64,000 bases of DNA, taken from the NCBI RefSeq assembly GCF_002797675.1, contig NZ_PGEX01000001.1, forward strand, positions 1,426,001 through 1,490,000. The letters run 5' to 3'. Both the position numbers and the translations under genes were made by a program. Below are positions 43,901-50,842 of this stretch, one piece after another (positions within the stretch are counted from its first letter, which is position 1; each line of letters begins with the position of its first letter). This DNA is from Hallerella succinigenes. GTDB lineage: Bacteria; Fibrobacterota; Fibrobacteria; Fibrobacterales; Fibrobacteraceae. The notes below the pieces were generated by a model. It searched no databases. It was not told the origin of the DNA and was given only the letters and a program-made list of their open reading frames with translations.

Positions 43901-44167
43901 AAGCACCAGGCACCGATTATCTCGAAGTTTGACGAAGAAATCGTGCAGGCGCTCTTGACCATCAAGGGAACGATTGACGCGAAGGTTTTCGACCGCAACG
44001 ACATTCTGAAGCAGGACGCCTACTTCGGCAAAACCGTGATGAAAGAAATTGCAGATGGGCTCGCGCAATTCCCGCAAATCAAGCCCGAAATGCCCGATTA
44101 CCTGTTTATCCAGCAGCGCATCGCCAAGCAGTATATAAACCAGTATAACGCCTATTATGGAAATTAG
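40991..44167 (+). CDS. hsdR: Type I restriction enzyme R subunit
   Basis: A 1,058-residue motor and nuclease of a type I restriction complex. The N-terminal PD-(D/E)XK nuclease shows RPDITLF near residue 127 and IEVKKPNN near 140. The helicase core follows, with Walker A TQGSGKTALS near 339, Walker B IMDEAHRG near 449, LTGTPLI near 479 and the late helicase motif DVLIVFNMLLTGFDAPRL near 643. The C-terminal helical region contacts the modification subunits. Its partners are hsdM (46,092) and hsdS (50,843), separated here by other genes rather than adjacent. ATG 40,991 is used. The 5' flank has a 200-base gap with no strong ribosome-binding site. Confidence 0.95.
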   Translation: MPGLFTEATRVQLTAIQHLARIGYTYLGKIPESDATPAIPYDPETNILVDIFAEQFKKLNPAATVSAQSVLSDIQKELDDDDLGQQFYKRLTSYSPLRLVDFEHPENNTYHCTAEFTCKNGDESFRPDITLFINGLPLVFIEVKKPNNVGGMVAESKRMNDERFPKKKFRRFINITQLMIFSNNMEYDAKGGVVPIEGVFYCTAAKNEARFNCFREENPKRAAIAPFHANYPYLPIPADLEKRVLMDFNVPVLKENPEYKTNLDINTPTNRVLTSMVSPERLLFLLKYGIAYLHVEKEKDGQIESRHEKHIMRYQQFFAAMIIREKLAAGATSGIVWHTQGSGKTALSFHLSKVLKDYYAKQNKVAKFYFIVDRLDLLEQATEELSNRGLKVTTANSRTELMEQFRTQQALQGNAGVDEITVVNIQKFENDTEKVEIPNYATNLQRVFIMDEAHRGYKPGGCFLSNLFNADKNAIKIALTGTPLIGSEKASCKVFGDYFHTYYYDRSIQDGYTLKIIREDIETSYRKKLNDAYESVQKLVEKGSVSKDMIIRHPTYVKALLRYIINDLAKFRAMQGDNDLGGMIIAESSEQARNLYKFFNEIQDELNENRIQKINLKAGLILFDSDDKETRKQIINDFKKNYTIDVLIVFNMLLTGFDAPRLKRLYFGRKIEDHNLLQAITRVNRPYKNMKRGFLIDFADIKKNFDETNAAYLQELNRYNDADTDSDDNLPDMYNQVMEDKEALINHMKVARQALFSYTTDNAEVFSTEISSLEDKKVLIELRKALELAKDALNLVRTFGDDALKKDFEKLNIEKLPLMLSEVNHRIAMINQKEAWTNSEVTQFAVNEAMMNIEFNFSCIGTEELKIIDNGTELREKYKRALRGFLDNFDHEDPVFVELEQEFKRIFDKHGFTPENLAVYNEQNQAMNDILKRLEDLRKSNDALLRKYNGDTKFAYVHKRIREENKAREPKHQAPIISKFDEEIVQALLTIKGTIDAKVFDRNDILKQDAYFGKTVMKEIADGLAQFPQIKPEMPDYLFIQQRIAKQYINQYNAYYGN

Positions 44168-44185
44168 AATGCTATAAAATAAGGA

Positions 44186-44649
44186 GCCACACGGATTCGA
44201 TTTTCCTAACGGAAAATCAAGGAAAATGTATGATAATTAACGAGAAAGAAACGGGAAATATAATAAAGGCTTGTTTTGAAGTCCATAATGAATTAGGTCA
44301 TGGATTTCTTGAAGCCGTATATCAAGAAGCGTTGGAAGAAGAATTTAAATTGCAAGGCATCCCGTATGAGAGAGAAAAACTGCTCCCTGTATTTTACAAA
44401 GGAAAAGCTCTTAAGAAAGAGTATTATGCGGATTTCATCTGCTATGATAAAATAATTGTTGAATTAAAATCTGTGAGTGTTTTGTCTAAGCCACATAAGG
44501 CTCAGGTGCTAAATTATTTGAATGCAGCAAAAAAGGATATCGGATTGTTGGTAAATTTTGGTGAAACATCGTTAAAATGGGAAAGGATAACGAATTTTAA
44601 AAAGGAAAATTAATCAGGAAAATCGTTAGATTTTCCAAATCCGTGTGGC
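44186..44649 (+). mobile_element. GxxExxY cassette with hairpin terminal repeats, copy 1
   Basis: A 464-bp unit bounded by inverted ends GCCACACGGATT (44,186) and its complement ending at 44,649. Inside each end is a hairpin with a four-base loop: GATTTTCC-TAAC-GGAAAATC on the left and GGAAAATC-GTTA-GATTTTCC on the right. The single gene inside (44,230-44,613) takes its ribosome-binding site (AAGGA) from the left end. A second copy is at 50,349-50,813 and a solo end at 48,786. No target duplication is visible. Mobility is inferred from the repeated, bounded structure. Confidence 0.65.
44230..44613 (+). CDS. GxxExxY-family protein, PD-(D/E)XK nuclease-like, copy 1
   Basis: A 127-residue protein of the GxxExxY family. 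The name motif appears as GFLEAVY near residue 24. A restriction-endonuclease-like active-site pattern follows: YYADFICYDK near 64 supplies the Asp, and IIVELKS near 76 supplies ExK. Members are widespread and often multi-copy, and their function is not established. The start follows AAGGAAAATGT. The gene sits between hsdR and an AlbA-type gene, inside hairpin-bearing inverted repeats. Copy 2 (50,393-50,776) differs by four residues, while the DNA has many more, mostly silent, differences, suggesting that the protein is under selection. Confidence 0.82.
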   Translation: MIINEKETGNIIKACFEVHNELGHGFLEAVYQEALEEEFKLQGIPYEREKLLPVFYKGKALKKEYYADFICYDKIIVELKSVSVLSKPHKAQVLNYLNAAKKDIGLLVNFGETSLKWERITNFKKEN

Positions 44650-44668
44650 CAAAAGAAAGGATTTAAAG

Positions 44669-46087
44669 ATGACGATAGATGAAATCAAGCAGGGGGAATC
44701 CGACACCCTTGAATTCAAAAGAGAGATGCCTTCGAAAGACTCGAAGCTTTTGAAAACTATTGTCGCCTTTTCTAACGGCAGGGGCGGTCGGATTGTATTT
44801 GGTGTTGACAACAGAACGCTTGACATTGTTGGAATTGAAGCCAGCAAAGTTTTTAAGTTTATGGACGGTCTTGCGAACATGATTAGCGATGCAATTTATC
44901 CGCAGGTTAATCCGCGTATCACGTTTGAAACCATAGATGACAAGACCATTGTAATCGCTGATATTTTGCCCGGTCAAAACCAGCCGTATTGCCTTAAAGC
45001 CGAAGGTAGCCTTGATGGTGTATATATCCGCGTGGCCGCTACCACAAGAAAAGCAGAACGGGAGAAAATAAGGGAACTGGTTCTTTTAGGCGAAGGGAAA
45101 TCATACGACAAGCTTTTCGAAAGGCATGCCCCCGCGAGTGAACAGGCTATAAAGAATCTTTGCAAAGTCATCGAGCAGTATAGCCATAAACGCTTTGTTC
45201 GGCTTGAAAACATGCTTGGATGGGGACTCCTTAAAGAGGAAAGTGGCAAATTATTTCCCTCTATTGCCTTTAGGCTGTTGGCTGAAAACGACCTGCATTT
45301 TGCCCGTATCCAGTGCGGACTTTTCAAGGGAACTGACAAAGTATATTTTCTCGACCGCAAGGAATTTGACGGCCCGCTTAACGAACAAATCGATAACGCT
45401 TACAACTTTATTTTGCAGCATATAAACATCGGTGCCGAAATTAAGGGTTTGTATCGCAAAGATGTCCCGGAAATTCCCACTGAAGTAATTCGTGAACTCA
45501 TCGTAAATGCTGTGATGCACAGAAATTATCTGGCTCATTCGAATATTCAGGTTTGCATTTTTGACGATCGTATCGAAATTACGAATCCGGGCGGTCTTTA
45601 TGGCGGATTGACCCTTGAAAAGATGCTGTCGGGAATTTCGAGCATCCGAAACGAACTGATTGCCGATATTTTCTTGAAGATGGGAATCGTTGAAAAATGG
45701 GGGACTGGAGTAAAGCGAGTCAGGGAACTCTGCAAGGAAAATGGCTTGGCCGATGTTGAATATTCTGCGGATGAAGACTTCTTTACCGTTGTAATTCGCA
45801 GACGCAAAAAGTTCCCCAAAAGTTCCCCGAAAGTTCCCCGAAAGTTCCCCGAAAGAATTCACCCAAAAAGTTCCCCAGAACTCCCCGAAACACTATCCGA
45901 AGGGGCTGTGAAAACATTTAAGGAATTAAAAAAGAATCCCAGTGCGTCTTCTACAGAAATCGGCAAAATTATTGGCCTTACTTCAAGGGCCGTGAAGAAA
46001 CATTTCGCGATTCTTAAGGAACACGGCTTAATTGAGTATGTTGGCAGCCAGAAGGGCGGCCACTGGATTATAAAGGATGGTAAATAA
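44669..46087 (+). CDS. AlbA_2/Schlafen-domain ATP-binding protein with winged helix
   Basis: A 472-residue protein. The N-terminal AlbA_2 (Schlafen-like) domain contains DTLEFKREM and TIVAFSNGRGGRIVFGVDN. A central GHKL-type ATP-binding domain has the N-box RELIVNAVMHRNY near residue 276 and WGTGVKRVRELC near 344. A C-terminal winged helix (ASSTEIGKIIGLTSRAVKKH) is near 430. The linker between the last two is built from a four-unit 11-bp tandem repeat (45,807-45,851) that is read in all three phases. ATG 44,669 follows AAAGGATTTAAAG. It is embedded in the type I restriction locus, and its end overlaps the hsdM start region. A regulatory or defence role is likely. Confidence 0.8.
   Translation: MTIDEIKQGESDTLEFKREMPSKDSKLLKTIVAFSNGRGGRIVFGVDNRTLDIVGIEASKVFKFMDGLANMISDAIYPQVNPRITFETIDDKTIVIADILPGQNQPYCLKAEGSLDGVYIRVAATTRKAEREKIRELVLLGEGKSYDKLFERHAPASEQAIKNLCKVIEQYSHKRFVRLENMLGWGLLKEESGKLFPSIAFRLLAENDLHFARIQCGLFKGTDKVYFLDRKEFDGPLNEQIDNAYNFILQHINIGAEIKGLYRKDVPEIPTEVIRELIVNAVMHRNYLAHSNIQVCIFDDRIEITNPGGLYGGLTLEKMLSGISSIRNELIADIFLKMGIVEKWGTGVKRVRELCKENGLADVEYSADEDFFTVVIRRRKKFPKSSPKVPRKFPERIHPKSSPELPETLSEGAVKTFKELKKNPSASSTEIGKIIGLTSRAVKKHFAILKEHGLIEYVGSQKGGHWIIKDGK
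45807..45851 (+). repeat. 11-bp tandem repeat in coding sequence
   Basis: AAAGTTCCCCG-type units place GTTCCCC at 45,811, 45,822, 45,833 and 45,844, exactly 11 bp apart. A diverged unit follows at about 45,870. Because 11 is not a multiple of three, gain or loss of one unit shifts the frame and leads to a stop within about 70 codons, removing the winged helix. Confidence 0.85.
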
Positions 46088-46091
46088 TACC

Positions 46092-47744
46092 ATGAACATC
46101 AAAGACAAGACCATTGCCCTTATCGACTCCCTCAAGGCCACTTGCCAAACGTATGGCATGGGCAATGACGGCAACGAATACAAGATTATCACCCAGGTGT
46201 TTTTGTATAAGTTTATGGCCGACAAGTTCGGCTACGAACTCAAGAAAATCAATGACCCTTGTTTGAAGGCCCTCAAAAAATCTGACAAGTGGGAAGAGGA
46301 ATACGCGAAACTCTCCAAGGCCGACCGCGAAAAGGTGAGCCTCTTCTTGCCGCCCGAAGTCCCGGTGTTCAAGCCCGACTACCTGATTGCAAACCTCTGG
46401 AACAAGCAGGCCAAGGGCGATTTCGACGTCATCTTTGACGAGACCATGGTCGCCATCGCGAAGGACAACCTGGACGTATTCTACACCAAGACCGCGCAAG
46501 AAACGAAAATTCCCATCTTCGAAAAGCTCACCATCTTTGTGACCGACGACGCCCAGCGTGCAAACTTCGCCCGCGCCCTTGTCGATAAACTCGTGAACTT
46601 CAGCTTCGAAGACGCCTTTGCCGAACATTACGACTTTTTCTCGGACATCTTTGAATACCTGCTCAAGGACTACAACACCGCAGGCGGCGGCAAGTACGCC
46701 GAATATTACACCCCCAAGGCCATCGCGAAAATCATGGCCCGCCTCTTGGTGGGCGATGGCGCCGACCTGCACAACGTAGAATGCTACGACCCCAGCGCAG
46801 GCACCGGCACCTTGCTCATGGCGCTCAGCCATCAGATTGGCGAAGACCGCTGCACCATCTTTGCGCAAGACATCTCGCAGCGCAGTAACAAGATGCTCAA
46901 GCTGAACCTGCTGCTGAACGGACTCGTTTCGAGCCTCGATCACGCCGTGCAGGGCGACACCCTCCTGGAACCCTACCACAAGAGCGACGACGGCAAGAGC
47001 CTCAAGCAGTTCGATTACGTGGTGAGCAATCCGCCCTTCAAGATGGATTTCAGCGACACACGCGACGACATCGAAAAGAAATGGAATGCCCGTTTTTGGG
47101 CTGGCGTGCCTAAAGTCCCGAACAAGAAAAAGGAGAGCATGGCTATCTACACCTGCTTTATCCAGCACGTGGTAAACAGCATCAAGGCAGGCGGCAAGGG
47201 CGCCATCGTAATCCCCACCGGGTTCATCACCGCGAAATCCGGCATCGAGCACAAAATCCTCGAACGCATCGTTGACGAACACATCGTCTATGGCGTGGTC
47301 AGCATGCCGAGCAACGTATTCGCGAACACCGGCACCAACGTGAGCGTGCTCTTCTTCGACAAGACCCGCAAAAAGACCGACAACGACAAAGTCACACTCG
47401 TTGACGCAAGCAAACTCGGCAAGGAATACAAGGACGCGAACGGCCTCAAGAAAGTCCGCCTCGAAGATGACGAAATCGAGAAAATCGTGACCACCTTCCG
47501 CAGGGCCAAAGCCGTCGAAGACTTCAGCGTAGTCGTGACCTACAGCGAAGTCAAGGAAAAAGGCTACAGCCTGAGCGCCGGCCAGTATTTCGACATCAAG
47601 ATAGACTACGTGGATATCACCGAGGACGAATTCAACGCCCAGATGAAAGCCGACACCGAAGAACTCGCCGCCATGTTCGCCGAAAGCCACAAACTCGAAA
47701 AGGAAATCCAGAAACAGTTGAGCAACCTGAAATTTGTAAAGTAA
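46092..47744 (+). CDS. hsdM: Type I restriction-modification M subunit (adenine-N6 methyltransferase)
   Basis: A 550-residue DNA methyltransferase. A helical N-terminal HsdM domain (about residues 1-150) precedes the catalytic domain. The SAM-binding motif is DPSAGTGTLL near residue 233 and the catalytic motif is NPPF near 314. With HsdS it methylates the recognition site and with HsdR it forms the restriction complex. ATG 46,092 gives the usual MNIKDKTIALIDSL opening. ATG 46,077 in the same frame is an alternative that would overlap the upstream stop and lies too close to any ribosome-binding site. Base composition is GC-richer than the AT-rich genes later in the island. Confidence 0.93.
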   Translation: MNIKDKTIALIDSLKATCQTYGMGNDGNEYKIITQVFLYKFMADKFGYELKKINDPCLKALKKSDKWEEEYAKLSKADREKVSLFLPPEVPVFKPDYLIANLWNKQAKGDFDVIFDETMVAIAKDNLDVFYTKTAQETKIPIFEKLTIFVTDDAQRANFARALVDKLVNFSFEDAFAEHYDFFSDIFEYLLKDYNTAGGGKYAEYYTPKAIAKIMARLLVGDGADLHNVECYDPSAGTGTLLMALSHQIGEDRCTIFAQDISQRSNKMLKLNLLLNGLVSSLDHAVQGDTLLEPYHKSDDGKSLKQFDYVVSNPPFKMDFSDTRDDIEKKWNARFWAGVPKVPNKKKESMAIYTCFIQHVVNSIKAGGKGAIVIPTGFITAKSGIEHKILERIVDEHIVYGVVSMPSNVFANTGTNVSVLFFDKTRKKTDNDKVTLVDASKLGKEYKDANGLKKVRLEDDEIEKIVTTFRRAKAVEDFSVVVTYSEVKEKGYSLSAGQYFDIKIDYVDITEDEFNAQMKADTEELAAMFAESHKLEKEIQKQLSNLKFVK

Positions 47745-47784
47745 AATCTTGATATTAGGCCTTTTATTATGTATATTTATGAAC

Positions 47785-47838
47785 AAGAAAACCCTGCACG
47801 CCTCTTTGCAATGCGCAACCAGCGGGGTTCTTTTTTTT
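47785..47838 (+). ncRNA. Structured leader of Abi_2 gene, abiF-RNA-like
   Basis: AAGAA and CCCTGC (with a two-base bulge between them) pair with GCGGGG and TTCTT, giving 11 pairs including one wobble. An internal hairpin TTGC-AATGC-GCAA sits in the loop, and eight T follow, as in an intrinsic terminator. It lies 14 bases before the abi start. A loop CCTC (47,801-47,804) could pair with GAGG in the ribosome-binding site. I recall a published abiF RNA motif upstream of Abi_2 genes, and this fits in position and form. Confidence 0.55.
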
Positions 47839-47851
47839 AGGGGAGGGTTAG

Positions 47852-48763
47852 GTGTCGCTAATTGCTTACAACAAACCTCCCTTGTCGTTGCAGGATCAGG
47901 CGAGACTTTTGATTTCCAGAGGACTTCAAGGAATTACGGAGTCGGAACTTGTACAGGTCCTTTCAAATATCAGTTATTACCGCCTGCGTGGATATACATA
48001 TCCATATCAGAATAATGCCGTGCCGGGGAGCCCATTCCTTACTGGGGTCTGTTGGGCTTATATCAAGAACGATTACGAGTTTGATGCGGGTCTAAGGACC
48101 ATTGTTTCGGAGGCTTTATCTTACATTGAAATAGCTGTTCGCACACAGATGGAATATCATCTTTCGTTATCCCATGGTTCGCGCTGGTATGAAGATTCGG
48201 CCCTGTGCAATAGCCAGAATATTTTCCGGGACAACTTGGACGAACTGCGTAAGCACTGGAACCGTTCGCGGGAGGTTTTTAAGGAGCATTATCTAAACAA
48301 ATATGATTCCTCTGTTTCGCCGCCTGCATGGATGATTTTTGAAACGACCACTTTTGGTACTGTATCAAAGACCTTCTCTAACCTCAAAAACAACATTCCC
48401 GCCAAAACCGCCGTGGCCCAATATTTTGGATTCAGCCGCAATACCATGCGTGTCCTGGTAAGCTGGTTTCAGCATTTAAACCTTGTCCGTAACATTTGTG
48501 CCCATTATTCGCGACTTTTCACTAGAAGTTTTATCGTGCGACCGATGATACCGACTCACAGGCCTACAAAATGGGTTGATAGCATTCCACGACAGGACCG
48601 GATTTATTTTTCTTTGTGTATCATTACAAAGTTGTTGGATAGTTGTGCGCCAAATTATCAGTTCAAGGAAAAATTGAAAGAACTGATGAAAAAAGTTCGT
48701 CGTGATCAGCTGCCTTCATTGGGATTCCCAGAGAACTGGCGAGAACAGGATTTATTTACATAA
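47852..48763 (+). CDS. Abi_2 (AbiD/AbiF-like) abortive-infection protein
   Basis: A 303-residue cytosolic protein of the Abi_2 family. YNKPPLSLQDQARLLISRGL at the N-terminus and YYRLRGYTYPYQ near residue 43 are typical. The HEPN-type RxxxxH motif is RNICAHYSRLF near residue 214, suggesting ribonuclease activity used to stop infected cells. The start is GTG at 47,852, four bases after GGGAGGG. A terminator-like structured RNA stands immediately upstream, so expression may depend on antitermination or on the RNA itself acting as antidote. It sits between hsdM and a second AlbA-type gene inside the restriction locus. Confidence 0.85.
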   Translation: MSLIAYNKPPLSLQDQARLLISRGLQGITESELVQVLSNISYYRLRGYTYPYQNNAVPGSPFLTGVCWAYIKNDYEFDAGLRTIVSEALSYIEIAVRTQMEYHLSLSHGSRWYEDSALCNSQNIFRDNLDELRKHWNRSREVFKEHYLNKYDSSVSPPAWMIFETTTFGTVSKTFSNLKNNIPAKTAVAQYFGFSRNTMRVLVSWFQHLNLVRNICAHYSRLFTRSFIVRPMIPTHRPTKWVDSIPRQDRIYFSLCIITKLLDSCAPNYQFKEKLKELMKKVRRDQLPSLGFPENWREQDLFT

Positions 48764-48785
48764 AGAGGAAATTGAAGTTATTGAT

Positions 48786-48823
48786 GCCACACGGATGCGA
48801 TTTCCCTAACGGAAAATCAAGGA
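48786..48823 (+). repeat. Solo end of GxxExxY cassette
   Basis: GCCACACGGATGCGATTTCC continues with TAACGGAAAATCAAGGA, matching the left ends at 44,186 and 50,349 with a few changes. The hairpin has one mismatch. No GxxExxY gene or right end follows; a second AlbA-type gene does. It may be what remained after cassette loss, or an end that has not gained a cassette. Confidence 0.75.
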
Positions 48824-48837
48824 GAATTGATAACAAC

Positions 48838-48873
48838 GTCATTGCGAGGACCCTGTAAGGGGACGAAGCAATC
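48838..48873. repeat. Dispersed palindromic repeat (GTCATTGCGAGG type)
   Basis: GTCATTGCGAGG at one side and CGAAGCAATCT at the other contain inverted ATTGC/GCAAT and CCC/GGG arms. Similar intergenic palindromes are common in several bacterial phyla. It has no coding capacity. Confidence 0.5.
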
Positions 48874-48906
48874 TAAGTGAATGTTTAATTAAAGATGGGA
48901 ATAAAT

Positions 48907-50322
48907 ATGAGTTTGGAAAAAGAAATCAAACTGGGTGAAAGCCGGACCTTGGAGTTCAAACAGGAACTCCCTAGGGAATCCCACAAGTGGCTGAAGACAA
49001 TCGTCGCCTTTGCAAATGGTGCCGGTGGCAGGTTTGTTGTAGGCGTCAATGATGAACGACAGGTTGTCGGCCTGCCCGCCCATGCGGACATTTTTAAACT
49101 CAAGGACTCAATCGCAGATGCCATTGCTCAGGCCTGCAACCCGCAAATTGTATTCGACATCTATCAGGAATCGGTAAATGACCGCGTTGTCTTGGTAGCG
49201 GAAGTTTTTCCTGGTAATAGCACGCCTTATTATCTCAAAAAACTTGGTATTGAAAGCGGGACATTTATTCGCCTTGGAGCCACGACCCGATTGGCCGATG
49301 CCAACACGCTGTTTGAACTGAATTTAAAGAAACAGCGCCGCTATTATGATGAACTCCCTCGTGCAGAACTGAAAGTATCCAGAAGGGATGTGCAGCGACT
49401 GTGCCGGAATTTTGAAAGTCATAGCGGAAAAAGGATTCCCAAGGATTTTCTTTTCAATACGGGCCTACTCCGTGAAGACGGCGGGTCTTTGGTTGCCACT
49501 AATGCCTATGCGATTTTTGCAGGAATCCCTGATTTCTTTTGCAAGATTCAATGTGCTCGTTTCCGCGGAAAGGACCGGGTTGAATTTTTAGACAAGAAGG
49601 ACTTTGAAGGCCCCTTGCTGGATCAAGTTGACGGAGCGTTTAAGTTTGTACAAACTTATCTCAAGACGATTGTCAAGTTTGAAGGACTTTACCGTCGGGA
49701 ATCTTGCGAATTGCCGGAGAAGGCTTTGCGTGAACTAATCTTAAATGCGGTTATCCACCGCAATTACATGATGAGTTCCTGCGTGCAAGTCGCGGTTTAC
49801 GATGACCGCGTGGAGATTTCGTCACCTGGGGCCTTGTATGGAACGCTGACTCTGGAAGAGGCTCTTTCTGGACGGTCTTCTATTCGGAATAAACTCCTGG
49901 CATCGGTCTGCGAAAAACTGGGCGTGGTCGAAGGTTGGGGAACTGGACTCAAAAAGATTATTGATACTTGCAAGGAACTCAAGATCCGACCGCCCGAATT
50001 CCTTGAAATCGGTGATTTGCTTAGGGTCAACTTTTATAGGGCAAAAATGAGTGACCCTAATAATGACACAATAAATGACACAATAAATGACACAATAAAT
50101 GATACAATAAATGACACAATAAAAACGACCAAATCGGAATCAAAGGTTTTAAAGCAGATTGAAAAAAATAATGAAATTACACGTGAACAATTGGTTGCAA
50201 ATACAAACCTTTCTGATAGTACCGTTGCCAGGGCACTCAAAACTTTGCAGGAAAAAGGAATTATTGAACGAGAAGGAAGCAAGAAAATAGGCTTTTGGAA
50301 AATTCTCAATCAAGGAAAATAG
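48907..50322 (+). CDS. AlbA_2/Schlafen-domain ATP-binding protein with winged helix, second copy
   Basis: A 471-residue protein with the same architecture as the gene at 44,669. The AlbA_2 domain holds RTLEFKQEL and TIVAFANGAGGRFVVGVND. The GHKL-like domain has RELILNAVIHRNY near residue 278 and WGTGLKKIIDTC near 344. The C-terminal winged helix (ITREQLVANTNLSDSTVARAL) is near 425. The two proteins are clearly paralogous but diverged throughout. The linker before the winged helix is five NDTI units from a 12-bp tandem repeat, so copy-number change would alter linker length but not phase. ATG 48,907 is preferred over 48,895. GxxExxY cassette 2 begins 27 bases after the stop. Confidence 0.8.
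   Translation: MSLEKEIKLGESRTLEFKQELPRESHKWLKTIVAFANGAGGRFVVGVNDERQVVGLPAHADIFKLKDSIADAIAQACNPQIVFDIYQESVNDRVVLVAEVFPGNSTPYYLKKLGIESGTFIRLGATTRLADANTLFELNLKKQRRYYDELPRAELKVSRRDVQRLCRNFESHSGKRIPKDFLFNTGLLREDGGSLVATNAYAIFAGIPDFFCKIQCARFRGKDRVEFLDKKDFEGPLLDQVDGAFKFVQTYLKTIVKFEGLYRRESCELPEKALRELILNAVIHRNYMMSSCVQVAVYDDRVEISSPGALYGTLTLEEALSGRSSIRNKLLASVCEKLGVVEGWGTGLKKIIDTCKELKIRPPEFLEIGDLLRVNFYRAKMSDPNNDTINDTINDTINDTINDTIKTTKSESKVLKQIEKNNEITREQLVANTNLSDSTVARALKTLQEKGIIEREGSKKIGFWKILNQGK
50062..50121 (+). repeat. 12-bp tandem repeat in coding sequence
   Basis: Five units of AATGACACAATA (the fourth has one change) encode five NDTI tetrapeptides. They are at the same domain junction as the 11-bp repeat in the paralogous gene. 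Confidence 0.9.
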
Positions 50323-50348
50323 ATGACAGTGTTGATCAGAACGCTATA

Positions 50349-50813
50349 GCCACACGGATTCGATTTTCCTAACGGAAAATCAAGGAATATGTATGATAAT
50401 TAACGAAAACGAAACGGGAAATATAATAAAGGCTTGTTTTGAAGTCCATAATGAATTAGGTCATGGATTCCTTGAAGCCGTGTATCAAGAAGCCTTGGAA
50501 GAAGAGTTTAAAATGCAAGGTATCCCGTATGAGAGAGAAAAACTGCTCCCTGTATTTTATAAGGGAAAACCGCTGAAGAAAGAATACTATGCGGATTTCA
50601 TCTGTTATGACAAAATAATCGTTGAACTAAAATCAGTGAGTGTATTGTCGAAACCGCACAAAGCTCAAGTATTGAATTATTTGAACGCTGCAAAAAAAGA
50701 TGTTGGATTGTTGGTGAACTTTGGGGAAACCTCGTTAAAATGGGAACGTATAACGAATTTCAAAAAGGAAAATTAACCAAGAAATTGCGTTAGCAATTTC
50801 GAATCCGTGTGGC
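50349..50813 (+). mobile_element. GxxExxY cassette with hairpin terminal repeats, copy 2
   Basis: A 465-bp unit with ends GCCACACGGATTCGATTTTC (50,349) and the complement ending at 50,813. The left hairpin equals copy 1. The right hairpin is GAAATTGC-GTTA-GCAATTTC: the stem sequence differs from copy 1 but pairing and loop are kept. It lies between the second AlbA-type gene and hsdS and breaks neither. Confidence 0.65.
50393..50776 (+). CDS. GxxExxY-family protein, PD-(D/E)XK nuclease-like, copy 2
   Basis: A 127-residue near-copy of the protein at 44,230. Differences are Lys to Asn near residue 6, Leu to Met near 39, Ala to Pro near 56 and Ile to Val near 105. The GFLEAVY motif and the Asp...ExK active-site pattern are unchanged. 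The DNA shows numerous third-position changes. The ribosome-binding site again comes from the cassette end (AAGGA). The right inverted repeat ends 30 bases before the hsdS start, so hsdS may be transcribed through the cassette. Confidence 0.82.
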   Translation: MIINENETGNIIKACFEVHNELGHGFLEAVYQEALEEEFKMQGIPYEREKLLPVFYKGKPLKKEYYADFICYDKIIVELKSVSVLSKPHKAQVLNYLNAAKKDVGLLVNFGETSLKWERITNFKKEN

Positions 50814-50842
50814 AATAAAAAAGAATCTTGGTGAACTTGAAT

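Noticed and set aside
46068-47786. 572-codon open frame on the minus strand opposite hsdM
   Set aside because: Antisense shadow; hsdM methyltransferase motifs are clear on the plus strand.
47749-48015. 88-codon frame overlapping the abi leader
   Set aside because: It reads through the structured RNA and U tract in a different phase from abi and matches no family.
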